Source: Bacteroidota bacterium
Lineage (GTDB): Bacteria; Bacteroidota; Bacteroidia; Palsa-965
Reading direction: 5' to 3'
Assembly (NCBI GenBank): GCA_013298545.1
Contig: JAAFIA010000010.1
Location: 1 to 64,000, forward strand
Length of the DNA stretch: 64,000 bases
Part shown: piece after piece, positions 1 through 7,746 of the stretch
How positions within the stretch are numbered: the first letter of the stretch is position 1
Layout: the number at the start of each line of letters is the position of its first letter
The notes under the pieces: generated by a model
Databases searched by the model: none
What the model was told of the DNA's origin: nothing
What the model saw: only the letters and a program-made list of their open reading frames with translations
Translations under genes and position numbers: made by a program

Positions 1-83
1 AACACAAAGAAACCGTACTTCAAACCTCACGAGTATCTGCGGGGGGACGTCCACAAATCGTGCGAAGTTGTAATGAAAATGAG

Positions 84-1712
84 CTAACCGGCCTCAATCG
101 TCAGGCTCATTTTCATTGCAATTTGGCAATAAAAAACAAACCCGCTACCTAATTCCTTGATATACTTAAAACCGTCTGTATTAGGCGTTATTCCTGAGAT
201 TAACGCCACTACGCTATTTACTTTTTCGGTCAGAACTGTATTGTTTTTCTTATCGAAGGTAAAACCATCGGGGAAAAGGAATTTTTGCAACGTATTACGG
301 GCCATAAAATCCCCATTTTGCCACAATAGCGGTAGATTCAGAGCAAGTTCGATGTATTTATTTATCTGTTTTTCGCGGTCAGAAGTTTTTTTGTTGCTTT
401 TGTTCATTTGGTGTTCAATTTGCTCTTTTTCGGCTGAATATTTCCCCCCAAAGGTGGCAAACTGATCCTTTGTGATTTCGCCCAAAACAAACCTTTCTTC
501 AATCAACGAAATTTTGTTTTCTAGTTCTGCTTTTGCTTTGCGAAGCAGGGTAATTTGTTCGCCGTTTGTTTGCGTGAGCTTTTCCACCTTTTCCAAAATC
601 AGGTTTTTTATTATGGCTACGTTTTGGGGGCGCAACTGAAACAGGCTAAGTATTTCTAAAAAGGCAGTATTCACTTTTTTCGCGGAATAGTTGCTTTGGC
701 ATCCCTTCGTATAACATTTGTAATAGTCGATATTCTTACGTTTATCTATGAAGCCTGAAAGCGGCTTACCACAGATTGCACATTTAGCCGTTCCCTTTAG
801 GGCTATTTCTTTGCGCTGCGTATTCCATTTGCGACACTTCAAGGGGATTCTTTTTTTTGCGTTTACGGCTAAAAATAAATCCATCGAAACAAGCGGCTCG
901 TGTTGGGCCTTGAAAATTTCGTTTGGTTGGTGTAAGGAAGAAATATACCCGCAATAGATGGTATTTTTAAATAACCAGTTCAAGGTCGAAACTCCCATGC
1001 GTTTTTTTTCCCATCCGGCAGCCAAAAGCCGTTCCCGTATTTCCGTATCGGTAATTAATTCGCTCGCTTTCCATTGGAAGGCTAATTTAATCAAGGGAGC
1101 ATATTTAGGGCAAGGGATCATTTCCCGTTTAGCTATTCTTTTATAGCCTATGGGTGTTTTCATACACCAGATACCCTCTTTCATTCTAGCTTTTGATCCC
1201 GCTACGATTCTTTCCCGTCTTAACTGGTTATCCTGATGGGCCATTAAAAACATGATATTTTGCATAAACTCCCCGTTATGTGTACGGGAATCGAAATCCT
1301 GCAAGACGGAAATAATAAAAATTCCATGCTCACGTAATTTTGTGGCAATACTTATGGCACTAATACCCGAACGGGAAAACCGTTCGATAGAATAAACGAT
1401 AATGTATGTAGCCTTGTGTTTTTTAGCAAAGGCGATCATTTCCGTAAACTCCTTACGTTCGTCGGTTTTAGCAGATTCAAACGTACCGCCAAAAACTGCA
1501 ATAACGTTCAGTTTTTTTTCGATTCCTTTTTTCTCGCACCCTTCCAACTGTGTAGCAAGCGAAGTATTTGTAATTTGTACGACATCCGATACACGGGTAT
1601 AAATTACTGCTAAATTATTTTCAATCACTTGTACTTTATCTTTTCCTTTTGCGAACTGCAAAAGCAAATTATTCGGGTCTAATTTTTGGATTGAATTATT
1701 GGTGTTTTTCAT
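84..1712 (-). CDS. large serine recombinase (integrase)
   Basis: This 542-aa protein is the likely integrase/excisionase enzyme of the mobile element. Around residue 37 the motif YTRVS carries the nucleophilic serine of the resolvase domain (about residues 34-180), and ERFSRSG in the same domain supplies conserved arginines. A Recombinase domain follows (about 185-290), then a zinc ribbon with CAICGKPL and YYKCYTKGC (about 310-340), then a coiled-coil stretch (about 380-450). The length and order match the large serine integrases of phages and ICEs. Position at the edge of the gene block suggests an attachment site lies just left of it, but no core could be identified because the other end was not recognised. 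The start codon is preceded by an A-rich leader without a Shine-Dalgarno box, as is usual in Bacteroidota. Function is firm; substrate sites are unknown. Confidence 0.93.
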   Translation of the reverse strand: MKNTNNSIQKLDPNNLLLQFAKGKDKVQVIENNLAVIYTRVSDVVQITNTSLATQLEGCEKKGIEKKLNVIAVFGGTFESAKTDERKEFTEMIAFAKKHKATYIIVYSIERFSRSGISAISIATKLREHGIFIISVLQDFDSRTHNGEFMQNIMFLMAHQDNQLRRERIVAGSKARMKEGIWCMKTPIGYKRIAKREMIPCPKYAPLIKLAFQWKASELITDTEIRERLLAAGWEKKRMGVSTLNWLFKNTIYCGYISSLHQPNEIFKAQHEPLVSMDLFLAVNAKKRIPLKCRKWNTQRKEIALKGTAKCAICGKPLSGFIDKRKNIDYYKCYTKGCQSNYSAKKVNTAFLEILSLFQLRPQNVAIIKNLILEKVEKLTQTNGEQITLLRKAKAELENKISLIEERFVLGEITKDQFATFGGKYSAEKEQIEHQMNKSNKKTSDREKQINKYIELALNLPLLWQNGDFMARNTLQKFLFPDGFTFDKKNNTVLTEKVNSVVALISGITPNTDGFKYIKELGSGFVFYCQIAMKMSLTIEAG

Positions 1713-1723
1713 ATTGCTTGGTT

Positions 1724-2155
1724 TTAAATGGTGTTTACTTGACTTGTTGCCCAGTTTGGTTGAAATATATCGGCCACATATAGTATTTTAGTTCCTTTCA
1801 GATTGCACAAATCCCACAAGCGCACAAATCGACGACAATTAAATTTGGGCAAATTGTCGAACGTATAAACAAGAATATAGTTGATATTATTTTGCGCTAT
1901 AAAAAGTAGCATCTTATCAAACTCTTTAAGGTTCTCATCTCTAGTAGTACCGCCAAAATTTGCGGTAATTTTTAAATTATGCCGATCCCCGAATTGGTTA
2001 AACTCCTTTAATTGCGATTCAATACATACTTGCCCAGCCCGTAAATGGTCGCCAGTTTTGATATAAGTAACGGCAAGTTTTTGTTTTGGGGTCTTACAAA
2101 CTTCTACACCTTTTGTAGATTGGAAGTTTTCGGATGTACTTAGGTTGTTTTTCAT
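1724..2155 (-). CDS. short serine-recombinase-like protein, catalytically dead
   Basis: This 143-aa protein aligns by eye with the N-terminal catalytic domain of the 542-aa recombinase immediately downstream (11-bp gap, same strand). Shared features are the opening strand, an FGGT motif and the ILVYTFD strand matching IIVYSIE. The catalytic YTRVS is replaced by YIKTG, so the nucleophilic serine and its arginine are both lost. The ERFSRSG arginine motif is also gone (DNLPKFN). There is no DNA-binding recombinase or zinc-ribbon domain, and the protein ends soon after the resolvase fold. It cannot cut DNA by the known chemistry. Inference: it may bind the integrase through the resolvase interface and modulate it, or it may be an old duplication. 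The intact reading frame argues for a retained function. A second protein of this kind lies at 6369-6749. Confidence 0.7.
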   Translation of the reverse strand: MKNNLSTSENFQSTKGVEVCKTPKQKLAVTYIKTGDHLRAGQVCIESQLKEFNQFGDRHNLKITANFGGTTRDENLKEFDKMLLFIAQNNINYILVYTFDNLPKFNCRRFVRLWDLCNLKGTKILYVADIFQPNWATSQVNTI

Positions 2156-2173
2156 GTTATTTGGTTTTTTGGT

Positions 2174-2329
2174 TTAAAGATTTTCGTTTGGAGGATCAAC
2201 AGCCAAGAGAATATCAACAAACTGGTTAAGTTGTTGCATAAGTTCGTTTACTTGTTCGTCTGATAGATCCGACAAGCCGTATTTTGTTTTAATGGCTTGT
2301 AAGTCGATTTGATTTTTTGAATTTTCCAC
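2174..2329 (-). CDS. small ORF, 51 aa, GTG start (tentative)
   Basis: This ORF is too short for the track. It starts at GTG and encodes an acidic, probably helical 51-aa peptide with segments such as GLSDLSDEQVNEL and LNQFVDILLAV. It overlaps the 3-prime part of the 93-aa ORF at 2248-2529 in another frame. The composition looks more like real protein than the tail of the overlapping ORF does. The two may be one gene split by a frameshift at a run of six A residues, or two overlapping genes. No family was recognised. Confidence 0.35.
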   Translation of the reverse strand: MENSKNQIDLQAIKTKYGLSDLSDEQVNELMQQLNQFVDILLAVDPPNENL

Positions 2330-2529
2330 TTGTCAACTTCACTAAAACGCAATCCTATTTTTAAGGTCTTGCATTTTTTTCGTCTTCGTCGCGCCGATTG
2401 GTCGGAGCGTTTTTCTTTTCTATTTCTTTCTACACTTGGAAGGTATTTTATTTGCTTTTCAAAGAACGAAACGGGCCATTTTGCCCCCTTTTGTCCTTTT
2501 AAATTACGCAATAAAAATAGCCTTACCAA
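2248..2529 (-). CDS. small basic ORF, possible DNA-binding protein (tentative)
   Basis: This 93-aa ORF starts at TTG. Its middle is strongly basic (SARRRRKKCK) and is followed by KTLKIGLRFSEVDKW, which has the spacing of a beta-strand plus helix as in ribbon-helix-helix or MobC-like accessory proteins. This is a pattern impression only. The last 25 or so residues look unlike real protein, while another frame over the same bases encodes a well-formed acidic helical tail (2174-2329). A minus-one shift at CAAAAAATC would join the basic head to that tail. The ORF lies between the dead recombinase-like gene and the MerR-type gene, on the same strand. It may be real, frameshifted, or degraded. Confidence 0.35.
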   Translation of the reverse strand: MVRLFLLRNLKGQKGAKWPVSFFEKQIKYLPSVERNRKEKRSDQSARRRRKKCKTLKIGLRFSEVDKWKIQKIKSTYKPLKQNTACRIYQTNK

Positions 2530-2717
2530 TTAATCTGCTTCGGGTTGAATTTCAGCAGTTTAGAGCTTGTTAAATGTGCCCTAGTCAATGCCTAAAAAAT
2601 GCTGATTTGTCAATAAATACAACCCAATCAGCCGTTTTCAATTGCTCTGTTTCGCCCCCTTTTTTCCTTGCTTGGCTCTCTTTCTGTTTCTCTTTCTTTC
2701 GCTCTCTTTTTGTTTCT

Positions 2718-3638
2718 CTAAAGTTTGATTTTTACCGTGTTCTGAATCTTTACAATTTCGCCGTTATGTTTTACGATGGAAATACTTTGGTAGTTACTTT
2801 CAGCCAAAATATCCACGATCTTTTTTTGTGTATCAACTTCGCGGATTAATTCTACACAATCTATTTTTTTGTTTGAGAATTTTACGGTGATGGATTTATA
2901 TTTTTTGCTTTGAATGAGGGTTAAAATTTGTTGTTCCTCAAGGGAGTAATATTTTAGTGCCGTAGCAATTTGGGAAAATCGTTTTTCGCCGAGTATATCC
3001 GCAAGAAGTCCGGTAATTGATATTTTTAAATGTGTGCTTGTATTAAGTTTTCGGATTTCGTTTTTGTCTAGTTGATTCAATCCGTCTTCGGGTAGCGGTA
3101 AAAATGATCCGTCTATAAAAACGGCTAAGGAAACGAACTGCTTTTTTTGGATCGCTTCTGCGATTAGCAATTGAAAAATAGAAATCGTTTTTTCGCCGTG
3201 TTTGTGCTTTTTCCATTCCCCCGCGTTGATGTAGTGTTTAAGGTTTTCTGCTTCTCTTTTGTCAATATCCAATTTGTCAATAAAGGAGGGTAGCTTTTCG
3301 AGTTTCTCAAAAATAGAAAATTCGGTTTCGGAGTGTGTGATGGATTGGCGTAGGGTAACGATGGCGGCAACGTTTAAACCAAAACCGCGAAGCTGTTGTA
3401 CAAGCCGAAGCCAAATAAAATTCTCAAAGGTGAATTTGTGGCGTTTCCTAATAGTTGGGTCGTGGTCAATTGGAACAATTAATCCGCTCCTAATCCATTC
3501 TTTTAAAAGTTGTGGCGAAATATCTAAATCGGAACTGCTTAACGTGTAGTCTTCCGTTAAGAGGCTTAAAAGTTCTTTTGCTTTTTGGGTGGTTTTGTTA
3601 TCAAAAAACCGAGCCAATGTATTTTCTGTCTGCTTCAT
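2718..3638 (-). CDS. MerR-type helix-turn-helix protein, possible replication initiator or regulator
   Basis: This 306-aa protein has an N-terminal MerR-like winged HTH (about residues 35-105): DLDISPQLLKEWIRSGLI forms the recognition region, and a wing plus the RLVQQLRGFGLNV helix follow. The remaining 200 residues are unrecognised and mostly helical, and do not match the short effector domains of ordinary MerR regulators. The gene stands alone on the minus strand, just upstream (in genome coordinates) of an array of CCWAGAACA motifs at 3845-4123. That pairing, a DNA-binding protein beside repeated sites, is typical of plasmid or phage replication initiators and their iterons, but no replication domain can be recognised. 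A transcriptional regulator of the element is the alternative. The downstream flank is an unusual polypyrimidine tract. Confidence 0.6.
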   Translation of the reverse strand: MKQTENTLARFFDNKTTQKAKELLSLLTEDYTLSSSDLDISPQLLKEWIRSGLIVPIDHDPTIRKRHKFTFENFIWLRLVQQLRGFGLNVAAIVTLRQSITHSETEFSIFEKLEKLPSFIDKLDIDKREAENLKHYINAGEWKKHKHGEKTISIFQLLIAEAIQKKQFVSLAVFIDGSFLPLPEDGLNQLDKNEIRKLNTSTHLKISITGLLADILGEKRFSQIATALKYYSLEEQQILTLIQSKKYKSITVKFSNKKIDCVELIREVDTQKKIVDILAESNYQSISIVKHNGEIVKIQNTVKIKL

Positions 3639-3844
3639 ATCAAATTCCTTTGTATAAAGTTAATAAAAGTATTTTTACTAACCAAGTTTACGGCAATTTA
3701 TTTTACAAAAAGAAAACTAAAACCAGTTGATTTATGGATTATGTAGCAGCAATTCAGCAGCACAATAAAACAACCGTCCGCCATTGTTCTACCTTTGCGC
3801 TACCATTGTTCGCTTATGGGCTTAAAGACGGCTTAGGGACACAC

Positions 3845-4123
3845 CCTAGAACATCAATAAAATCAAGGGTTTTATGTTTTGGACCGTCTTTGGAACACAA
3901 GTCTTGCACCAAGAACGCTCCAAGAACACACCTAGAACATTTAAAAAGTCCGTATTTGTTGGGTGGTGCGTTCTTAGATTTCTCTTGGAACATTGTTTTG
4001 CGTGTTTTTGTGTTCCAAAGCCTTTGGGTGCATCCTTGAGGACATTAAAAACGGGTTTGAGGGGCTAAAACTGGGGGTCTTTTCGTGTTGTGGAGTTCTA
4101 GGATAGGCGGGAACGGTTCTAGG
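3845..4123. repeat. iteron-like array of CCWAGAACA motifs
   Basis: About nine copies of CCWAGAACA or close variants occur in both orientations: 3845, 3889 (variant), 3909, 3920, 3931, 3969 (reverse), 3984 (variant), 4011 (reverse variant), 4095 and 4116 (reverse). The copies at 3909, 3920 and 3931 are direct repeats spaced exactly 11 bp, about one helical turn, as expected for sites bound on one DNA face. The overlapping ORFs in the track (3734-4039 +, 3974-4216 -, 4045-4290 -) look like noise. A plus-strand TACCTTTG box is present at 3790-3797. The array may be a replication origin or a multi-site operator for the adjacent MerR-type protein. Confidence 0.5.
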
Positions 4124-4221
4124 GTGCTTTGATCCGCCGTTGGAATTGAACGCATAAACCGTAAAAGGATTGTTTTCTTGCTTGTTTGGTTCTGTGGTGT
4201 TTGTGGATTGTTCCAAATGGA

Positions 4222-4252
4222 TATAAAAAAAGCCAACTTATTAAAAGTTGGC
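4222..4252 (-). terminator. intrinsic terminator (minus strand)
   Basis: GCCAACTT and AAGTTGGC form an 8-bp stem, with a run of seven T residues on the minus strand immediately after it. It ends the transcript that covers the candidate small RNA just upstream on that strand. Confidence 0.75.
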
Positions 4253-4340
4253 CTTAGACCCGGACTAAAAAAGTAGTTTATTTTCTGCAAAGCTGCATGA
4301 TGGATCAGCCGTAAGTCAAAACGGGTCTTGCGTAAGGGTA
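4230..4340 (-). ncRNA. candidate small RNA between two terminators
   Basis: On the minus strand, about 110 nt lie between the terminator of the 408-aa gene (4342-4368) and a second terminator (4222-4252), and hold no convincing ORF. A 7-bp closing stem pairs CGGGTCT (4322-4328) with AGACCCG (4256-4262). An internal GCAGC/TGC-rich segment lies between the arms. A second terminator with nothing obvious to terminate is the main argument for an RNA. No promoter of the TAnnTTTG type was seen, so it could also be processed from read-through transcript. Confidence 0.35.
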
Positions 4341-4341
4341 T

Positions 4342-4368
4342 AAAAAAACCGCCTGAACGATCAGGCGG
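4342..4368 (-). terminator. intrinsic terminator of the 408-aa gene
   Basis: CCGCCTGA (4349-4356) and TCAGGCGG (4361-4368) form an 8-bp GC-rich stem with a 4-nt loop, followed on the minus strand by seven T residues. It sits 27 bp past the stop codon of the LPD1 zincin gene, and probably ends the long leftward operon. Confidence 0.85.
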
Positions 4369-4394
4369 CGGTATGCAATAGCGAAAAAATAAAC

Positions 4395-5621
4395 TTAGTG
4401 GATTATCTGCCGTGCTTTGTTGGCAGCGTTTGGCGTTAGCTTGCTTCGGATTGCGGCTATTAGCGTGTCAAAATCCTTTTCAAGTTTAGCAATTTCGTTT
4501 AGACTGAGGTAGTAGGCGTTTTCGTATTTCAGTTCTTGCAGATACAAATTAAGCCAGCCTCGTTTTTTTAATTTGTAGAGGATATATATTTCAAAAGCAC
4601 GGGCAAAAATTTCGTTTCGCCGATACCAGTAGTCATTTGCTTTTGCCTTTGCTTTTAATCGAATGTAATAGGTGGACAGTTCGTTACCGGACGAGGACCA
4701 GATAATGCCTTTCAAAATTTTCTCCATCAAACCGCGAAGGTTCTTTTTTGCGATTAAGCTATTATTTACGTTCGTACTGGTTGACCCGCCACCCGTAAGG
4801 GCTTCTTTTCCATTGGACATCGGATCAATATAATATCCGGCAAAATAGTCTAAAGCATGGCCGTACTCGTGTGCAAGAGATCCAACACCACCCGAACGCA
4901 TCAACCGCTCTTCGCGTTTTACTTTACTGGCCTTAATCCTTGCCGCAGATTCACGTTTAAAGCGCGTTAAATTGATAACAAAGGTACTCGGCTCAAAGTG
5001 TGCTAATGCTTTTCCTGATCCACGCGCACCGAATGCCATTGACAAAATTTTATGAAATCCGATTTGTTTGGAAGAAAATCCTAGAATAGTTTGCAAATCA
5101 AAAAAAGCAAGAGCCGCCCCGTTTAGATAATTTAGGCGGTCTAACTGATTCAACCAGTTTCCATACTCAATGCCGGAGATGGCAAAGTAATCTTGAAAAT
5201 ATCGTTCGCTCGATGGATCAAAGTTGGATGGTATTTTTTGCCCCTTTCTTATATCGGTATTTTGATCGTTAAACAAAACTTTCATATCCTTTTTATTCCA
5301 GTATCGGTCAATCATTCCTCGTGGGGCTGTTTTGCCGCGATCCGTTAGTTTACCAAGTTGGTTGTTTGGTAACAAACGTTCTAGGTCTTGATAGGTTTCT
5401 AGTTCCTCGACTTGATTGGAAAACGCTAGATTAATTAGCCCGCCTTGTGGCATGGCGGAAATAGCCAAATTCAGTTTAAAGATCATGTAATCTTTTTTCA
5501 CCTTTTCGGATTCATTTCTTACGGTTGTGTTTTTGATTTTGACAAGCGCGGCGCGAATTTCTCTAACGCCTCTTTTTCCCTCTAGCCTGTAAAATTCTTG
5601 TTTAGCTTGCTCGATGTTCAT
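4395..5621 (-). CDS. LPD1-type zincin metallopeptidase-like protein
   Basis: This 408-aa protein has a zincin motif HEYGHALD at residues 251-258, giving two histidine zinc ligands and the catalytic glutamate. A downstream segment RRNEIFARAFEIY (about 340) probably provides the third ligand. This combination matches the large polyvalent protein domain LPD1, which occurs in phage and mobile-element polyproteins. The first 200 residues are unrecognised. No signal peptide or membrane segment is visible, so it would act in the cytoplasm, for example as a prohead-type protease or as an effector packed into particles (inference). Its start overlaps the stop of the glucosaminidase gene by 4 bp, showing translational coupling. 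It is the last gene before a strong terminator. Confidence 0.75.
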   Translation of the reverse strand: MNIEQAKQEFYRLEGKRGVREIRAALVKIKNTTVRNESEKVKKDYMIFKLNLAISAMPQGGLINLAFSNQVEELETYQDLERLLPNNQLGKLTDRGKTAPRGMIDRYWNKKDMKVLFNDQNTDIRKGQKIPSNFDPSSERYFQDYFAISGIEYGNWLNQLDRLNYLNGAALAFFDLQTILGFSSKQIGFHKILSMAFGARGSGKALAHFEPSTFVINLTRFKRESAARIKASKVKREERLMRSGGVGSLAHEYGHALDYFAGYYIDPMSNGKEALTGGGSTSTNVNNSLIAKKNLRGLMEKILKGIIWSSSGNELSTYYIRLKAKAKANDYWYRRNEIFARAFEIYILYKLKKRGWLNLYLQELKYENAYYLSLNEIAKLEKDFDTLIAAIRSKLTPNAANKARQIIH

Positions 5622-6337
5622 TTTTTTCGTTTTTTAAAGGTTGACTTTTTACTACTTCTGCTTACTAATTTACTTGCGCCCCACAGGGCTAAAGCTGTTA
5701 GCCCAAGTCCAAGTCCTAGATTTGAGTTTGGCTTTTCTGTTGGGCTTTCTTTTTTTGGGCTTGTTTGTGGTGGCGGTTGGTTTGATGGTGATTTGTTTTC
5801 CTTGCTTACTTGAATGGGTGGGCCACCGCGAATTTTGGAAATGGTCGCCGCGTTTTTTTCAATGCCTATACGGTAGTGTTCGCGGTTATCCCCGTTTGCT
5901 TCGCTGATATAGGGCGAAAGGGAAATACTTTTAGCGTAGGCGTTGACATCATTGGAAAGGGCCGCACTAGATTTGTATTTGCTCGAAATTAACCGTGCAT
6001 GATCGGCAAAGCCATCGGCAGCATTTTTATACTTGCGAAACTTCAGCCCTGAAGATTTAGAGGTATAGGACTGACCGTCCCAAAACGTATTTGGATTTCC
6101 CCCTGCTGTAATGCCGAAAAAATTAAAAATGTTCTTTGCCATGTACGATGTACCCCACCCGCTTTCTAGTGCGGCCTGGGCCATGATTACAAGCGGATTT
6201 AGGCCGAACTGCTTTGCAGCAATTTCGGCCTGTGGATAATAGGTATGTACAAAATTCTGTTGATCGCTTGCGGTGATTCCCGCCAAGCCTATGGCCTCAT
6301 GTGTGCCAAGTAGTGAAACTCGTTGCTCGTCTTCCAT
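5618..6337 (-). CDS. membrane-anchored glucosaminidase (GH73-like lysin)
   Basis: This 239-aa protein carries a FlgJ/GH73-type N-acetylglucosaminidase domain at about residues 25-165, including NPLVIMAQAALESGWGTS with the catalytic glutamate (Glu58), then FNFFGITAG and a later YKNAADGFADHARLI segment. It would cut the glycan backbone of peptidoglycan. There is no signal peptide. A proline-rich linker leads to a hydrophobic helix (about 206-225) and a very basic end (KKSTFKKRKK). This C-terminal anchor with a basic tail is unusual for a phage endolysin. It resembles virion-membrane lytic enzymes of tailless phages such as PRD1 P7 in arrangement, not in sequence (inference). The gene is coupled to the LPD1 zincin gene. 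Confidence 0.85.
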   Translation of the reverse strand: MEDEQRVSLLGTHEAIGLAGITASDQQNFVHTYYPQAEIAAKQFGLNPLVIMAQAALESGWGTSYMAKNIFNFFGITAGGNPNTFWDGQSYTSKSSGLKFRKYKNAADGFADHARLISSKYKSSAALSNDVNAYAKSISLSPYISEANGDNREHYRIGIEKNAATISKIRGGPPIQVSKENKSPSNQPPPQTSPKKESPTEKPNSNLGLGLGLTALALWGASKLVSRSSKKSTFKKRKK

Positions 6338-6368
6338 CCCCTCAGTTTTTTAGTTGGTGAATTTTAAT

Positions 6369-6749
6369 TCAATTCCATTCCATTGGATAGCCCCATATTG
6401 GCGCGTGTGTTCGTAATTCAAACGCATTAAAATTTGTATGATGCAAAACGATGTTGTAATTATTTAAAAAAGTTACCGCTTCGGTCATGCTATACGGGTC
6501 GAAGGTCAAGCACTTGTATTTATGAACTAAGGCTAAATCAATGCGTTCTTTTGAGGTAATTACATGGGCGATCAACTGCGTAAATCCATCGCGATCATAT
6601 AAACTTTTTGTACTAGTGTCGGTAAACTTGGCCACGATGTCGATAGAATGTAAATCGCAAAACTGTTTGATGGCTTTGTATTGTTCTACAAGTTCTTCGG
6701 CCTTGTTTTCATCATCGACACATAAATAAATTACGGCACGGTACTTCAT
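6369..6749 (-). CDS. second short serine-recombinase-like protein, catalytically dead
   Basis: The track starts this ORF at 6761 (130 aa). The internal ATG at 6749, giving MKYRAVIYL, is more likely because it aligns with the first strand of the resolvase fold. The protein follows the resolvase N-terminal pattern (Y-AVIY, a helix with QYKAIKQFCDLHSI, then AKFTDTSTKSLYDRDGFTQLI, then a hydrophobic strand). The catalytic YTRVS is YLCVD here, so the serine and arginine are lost, and the later arginine cluster is absent too. It has only this one domain. It lies inside the late gene block between the lysin and a membrane protein, which suggests a role other than recombination. Confidence 0.6.
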   Translation of the reverse strand: MKYRAVIYLCVDDENKAEELVEQYKAIKQFCDLHSIDIVAKFTDTSTKSLYDRDGFTQLIAHVITSKERIDLALVHKYKCLTFDPYSMTEAVTFLNNYNIVLHHTNFNAFELRTHAPIWGYPMEWN

Positions 6750-6779
6750 GTTGATTCTCATAGGGCATAAGTATTAAAA

Positions 6780-7745
6780 TTAGTTTATTGCTAATTGTTC
6801 TTTTAAATGCTTGGGTAAGACTAAAAACACATCTTTGGCCTTGCACCAGTATCTATTTCCATCGGGTGCAAGAAAGCACACAAACAAGCCCTTTAACGTA
6901 TTGACACAACCAAGCGGAAAACCAAGTAGCACCCGATCCCTCATGTGTGTAATGGGTTTTAACTGGTCATCCAAAATATAGGTTGCTTTGCGTGTAGCAA
7001 TTTGCGGCTGCTCTTGCTCAATGCCTGAGAGTTGGGCGTGCATGAATTTTTCGCCCCTTTTTCTACGCACGTCCATTTGTTTTGGGTTGATAAATTCAAC
7101 TTGCGATTTTGCTACCCAAACCTTGCGTTTGTGCTTTTCAAAAACCGTTTCTACTTCAACAAATATTACGTCTTTGCCCACATCCGTTTTAGCATTTCCG
7201 GTGGTCAATCCAATAAGCCGCGAATGTGGAACGGTTTTAATAATATTAGAAATCTCAAACAGACTGGTTTTGTTTGGGGTGCTTCGGATATTGGTTTCAT
7301 TGTTGGTCAAGACCCAATCTAATTTGGGTACACCGTCGCGTTCAACAGCATAGTTTACACTTGAATCTGTTGAAACACGAGCCATAGCATAAAACGCATT
7401 TAATACCGATGGCTGCAATTTTTTCAAATCCTCATTGAGCGAACGGCCATAACGTGCGTTATAGGAATCTACAACAGCTTGAAAATTGGTTATTTCCTTG
7501 CCTATGTTTATCAGAGCTTGTGTATCTGTTGCATCCAGTAAAAACAGACTTTGAAACCCTACACGGTTTAAGGTGTTATAGATTCTAACGGCTTGGCTGT
7601 TAGCCTGATCTTCGGTAAAGGTTTTATCCTCTTTTTGCTGTCTTCCAGTATCTCTTTTTTTGCCAAAGAAACGCCACAAGAAAATACCACCACCAACCAG
7701 TAAACCGTATTTTAATAATTGTCCGATAAGTGCTACCTGTAACAT
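6780..7745 (-). CDS. membrane protein with SH3b-like domain
   Basis: This 321-aa protein begins with one hydrophobic helix (residues 3-25) followed by basic residues (GKKRDTGRQQK), so the bulk probably stays on the inner side by the positive-inside rule. A region at about 145-220 reads like a bacterial SH3 domain: TNIRSTPNKTS near its start, VPHSRLIGLTTG, and a KVWVAKSQVEFI end. Bacterial SH3 domains bind cell-wall peptides or act as protein modules. The preceding segment is helical and the C-terminus is unrecognised. It is adjacent to the 78-aa gene (1-bp gap) and near the glucosaminidase, which fits a shared envelope-related role. Confidence 0.55.
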   Translation of the reverse strand: MLQVALIGQLLKYGLLVGGGIFLWRFFGKKRDTGRQQKEDKTFTEDQANSQAVRIYNTLNRVGFQSLFLLDATDTQALINIGKEITNFQAVVDSYNARYGRSLNEDLKKLQPSVLNAFYAMARVSTDSSVNYAVERDGVPKLDWVLTNNETNIRSTPNKTSLFEISNIIKTVPHSRLIGLTTGNAKTDVGKDVIFVEVETVFEKHKRKVWVAKSQVEFINPKQMDVRRKRGEKFMHAQLSGIEQEQPQIATRKATYILDDQLKPITHMRDRVLLGFPLGCVNTLKGLFVCFLAPDGNRYWCKAKDVFLVLPKHLKEQLAIN

Positions 7746-7746
7746 T

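Noticed and set aside
1-83. attL/attR core of the mobile element
   Set aside because: No direct repeat was found between the left edge and the 16.9-17.7 kb region; the boundary cannot be set from this sequence.
3734-4290. Overlapping ORFs 3734-4039 (+), 3974-4216 (-), 4045-4290 (-)
   Set aside because: They overlap the iteron-like array and terminators, use alternative starts, and have low-quality composition; none has a partner or promoter that fits.
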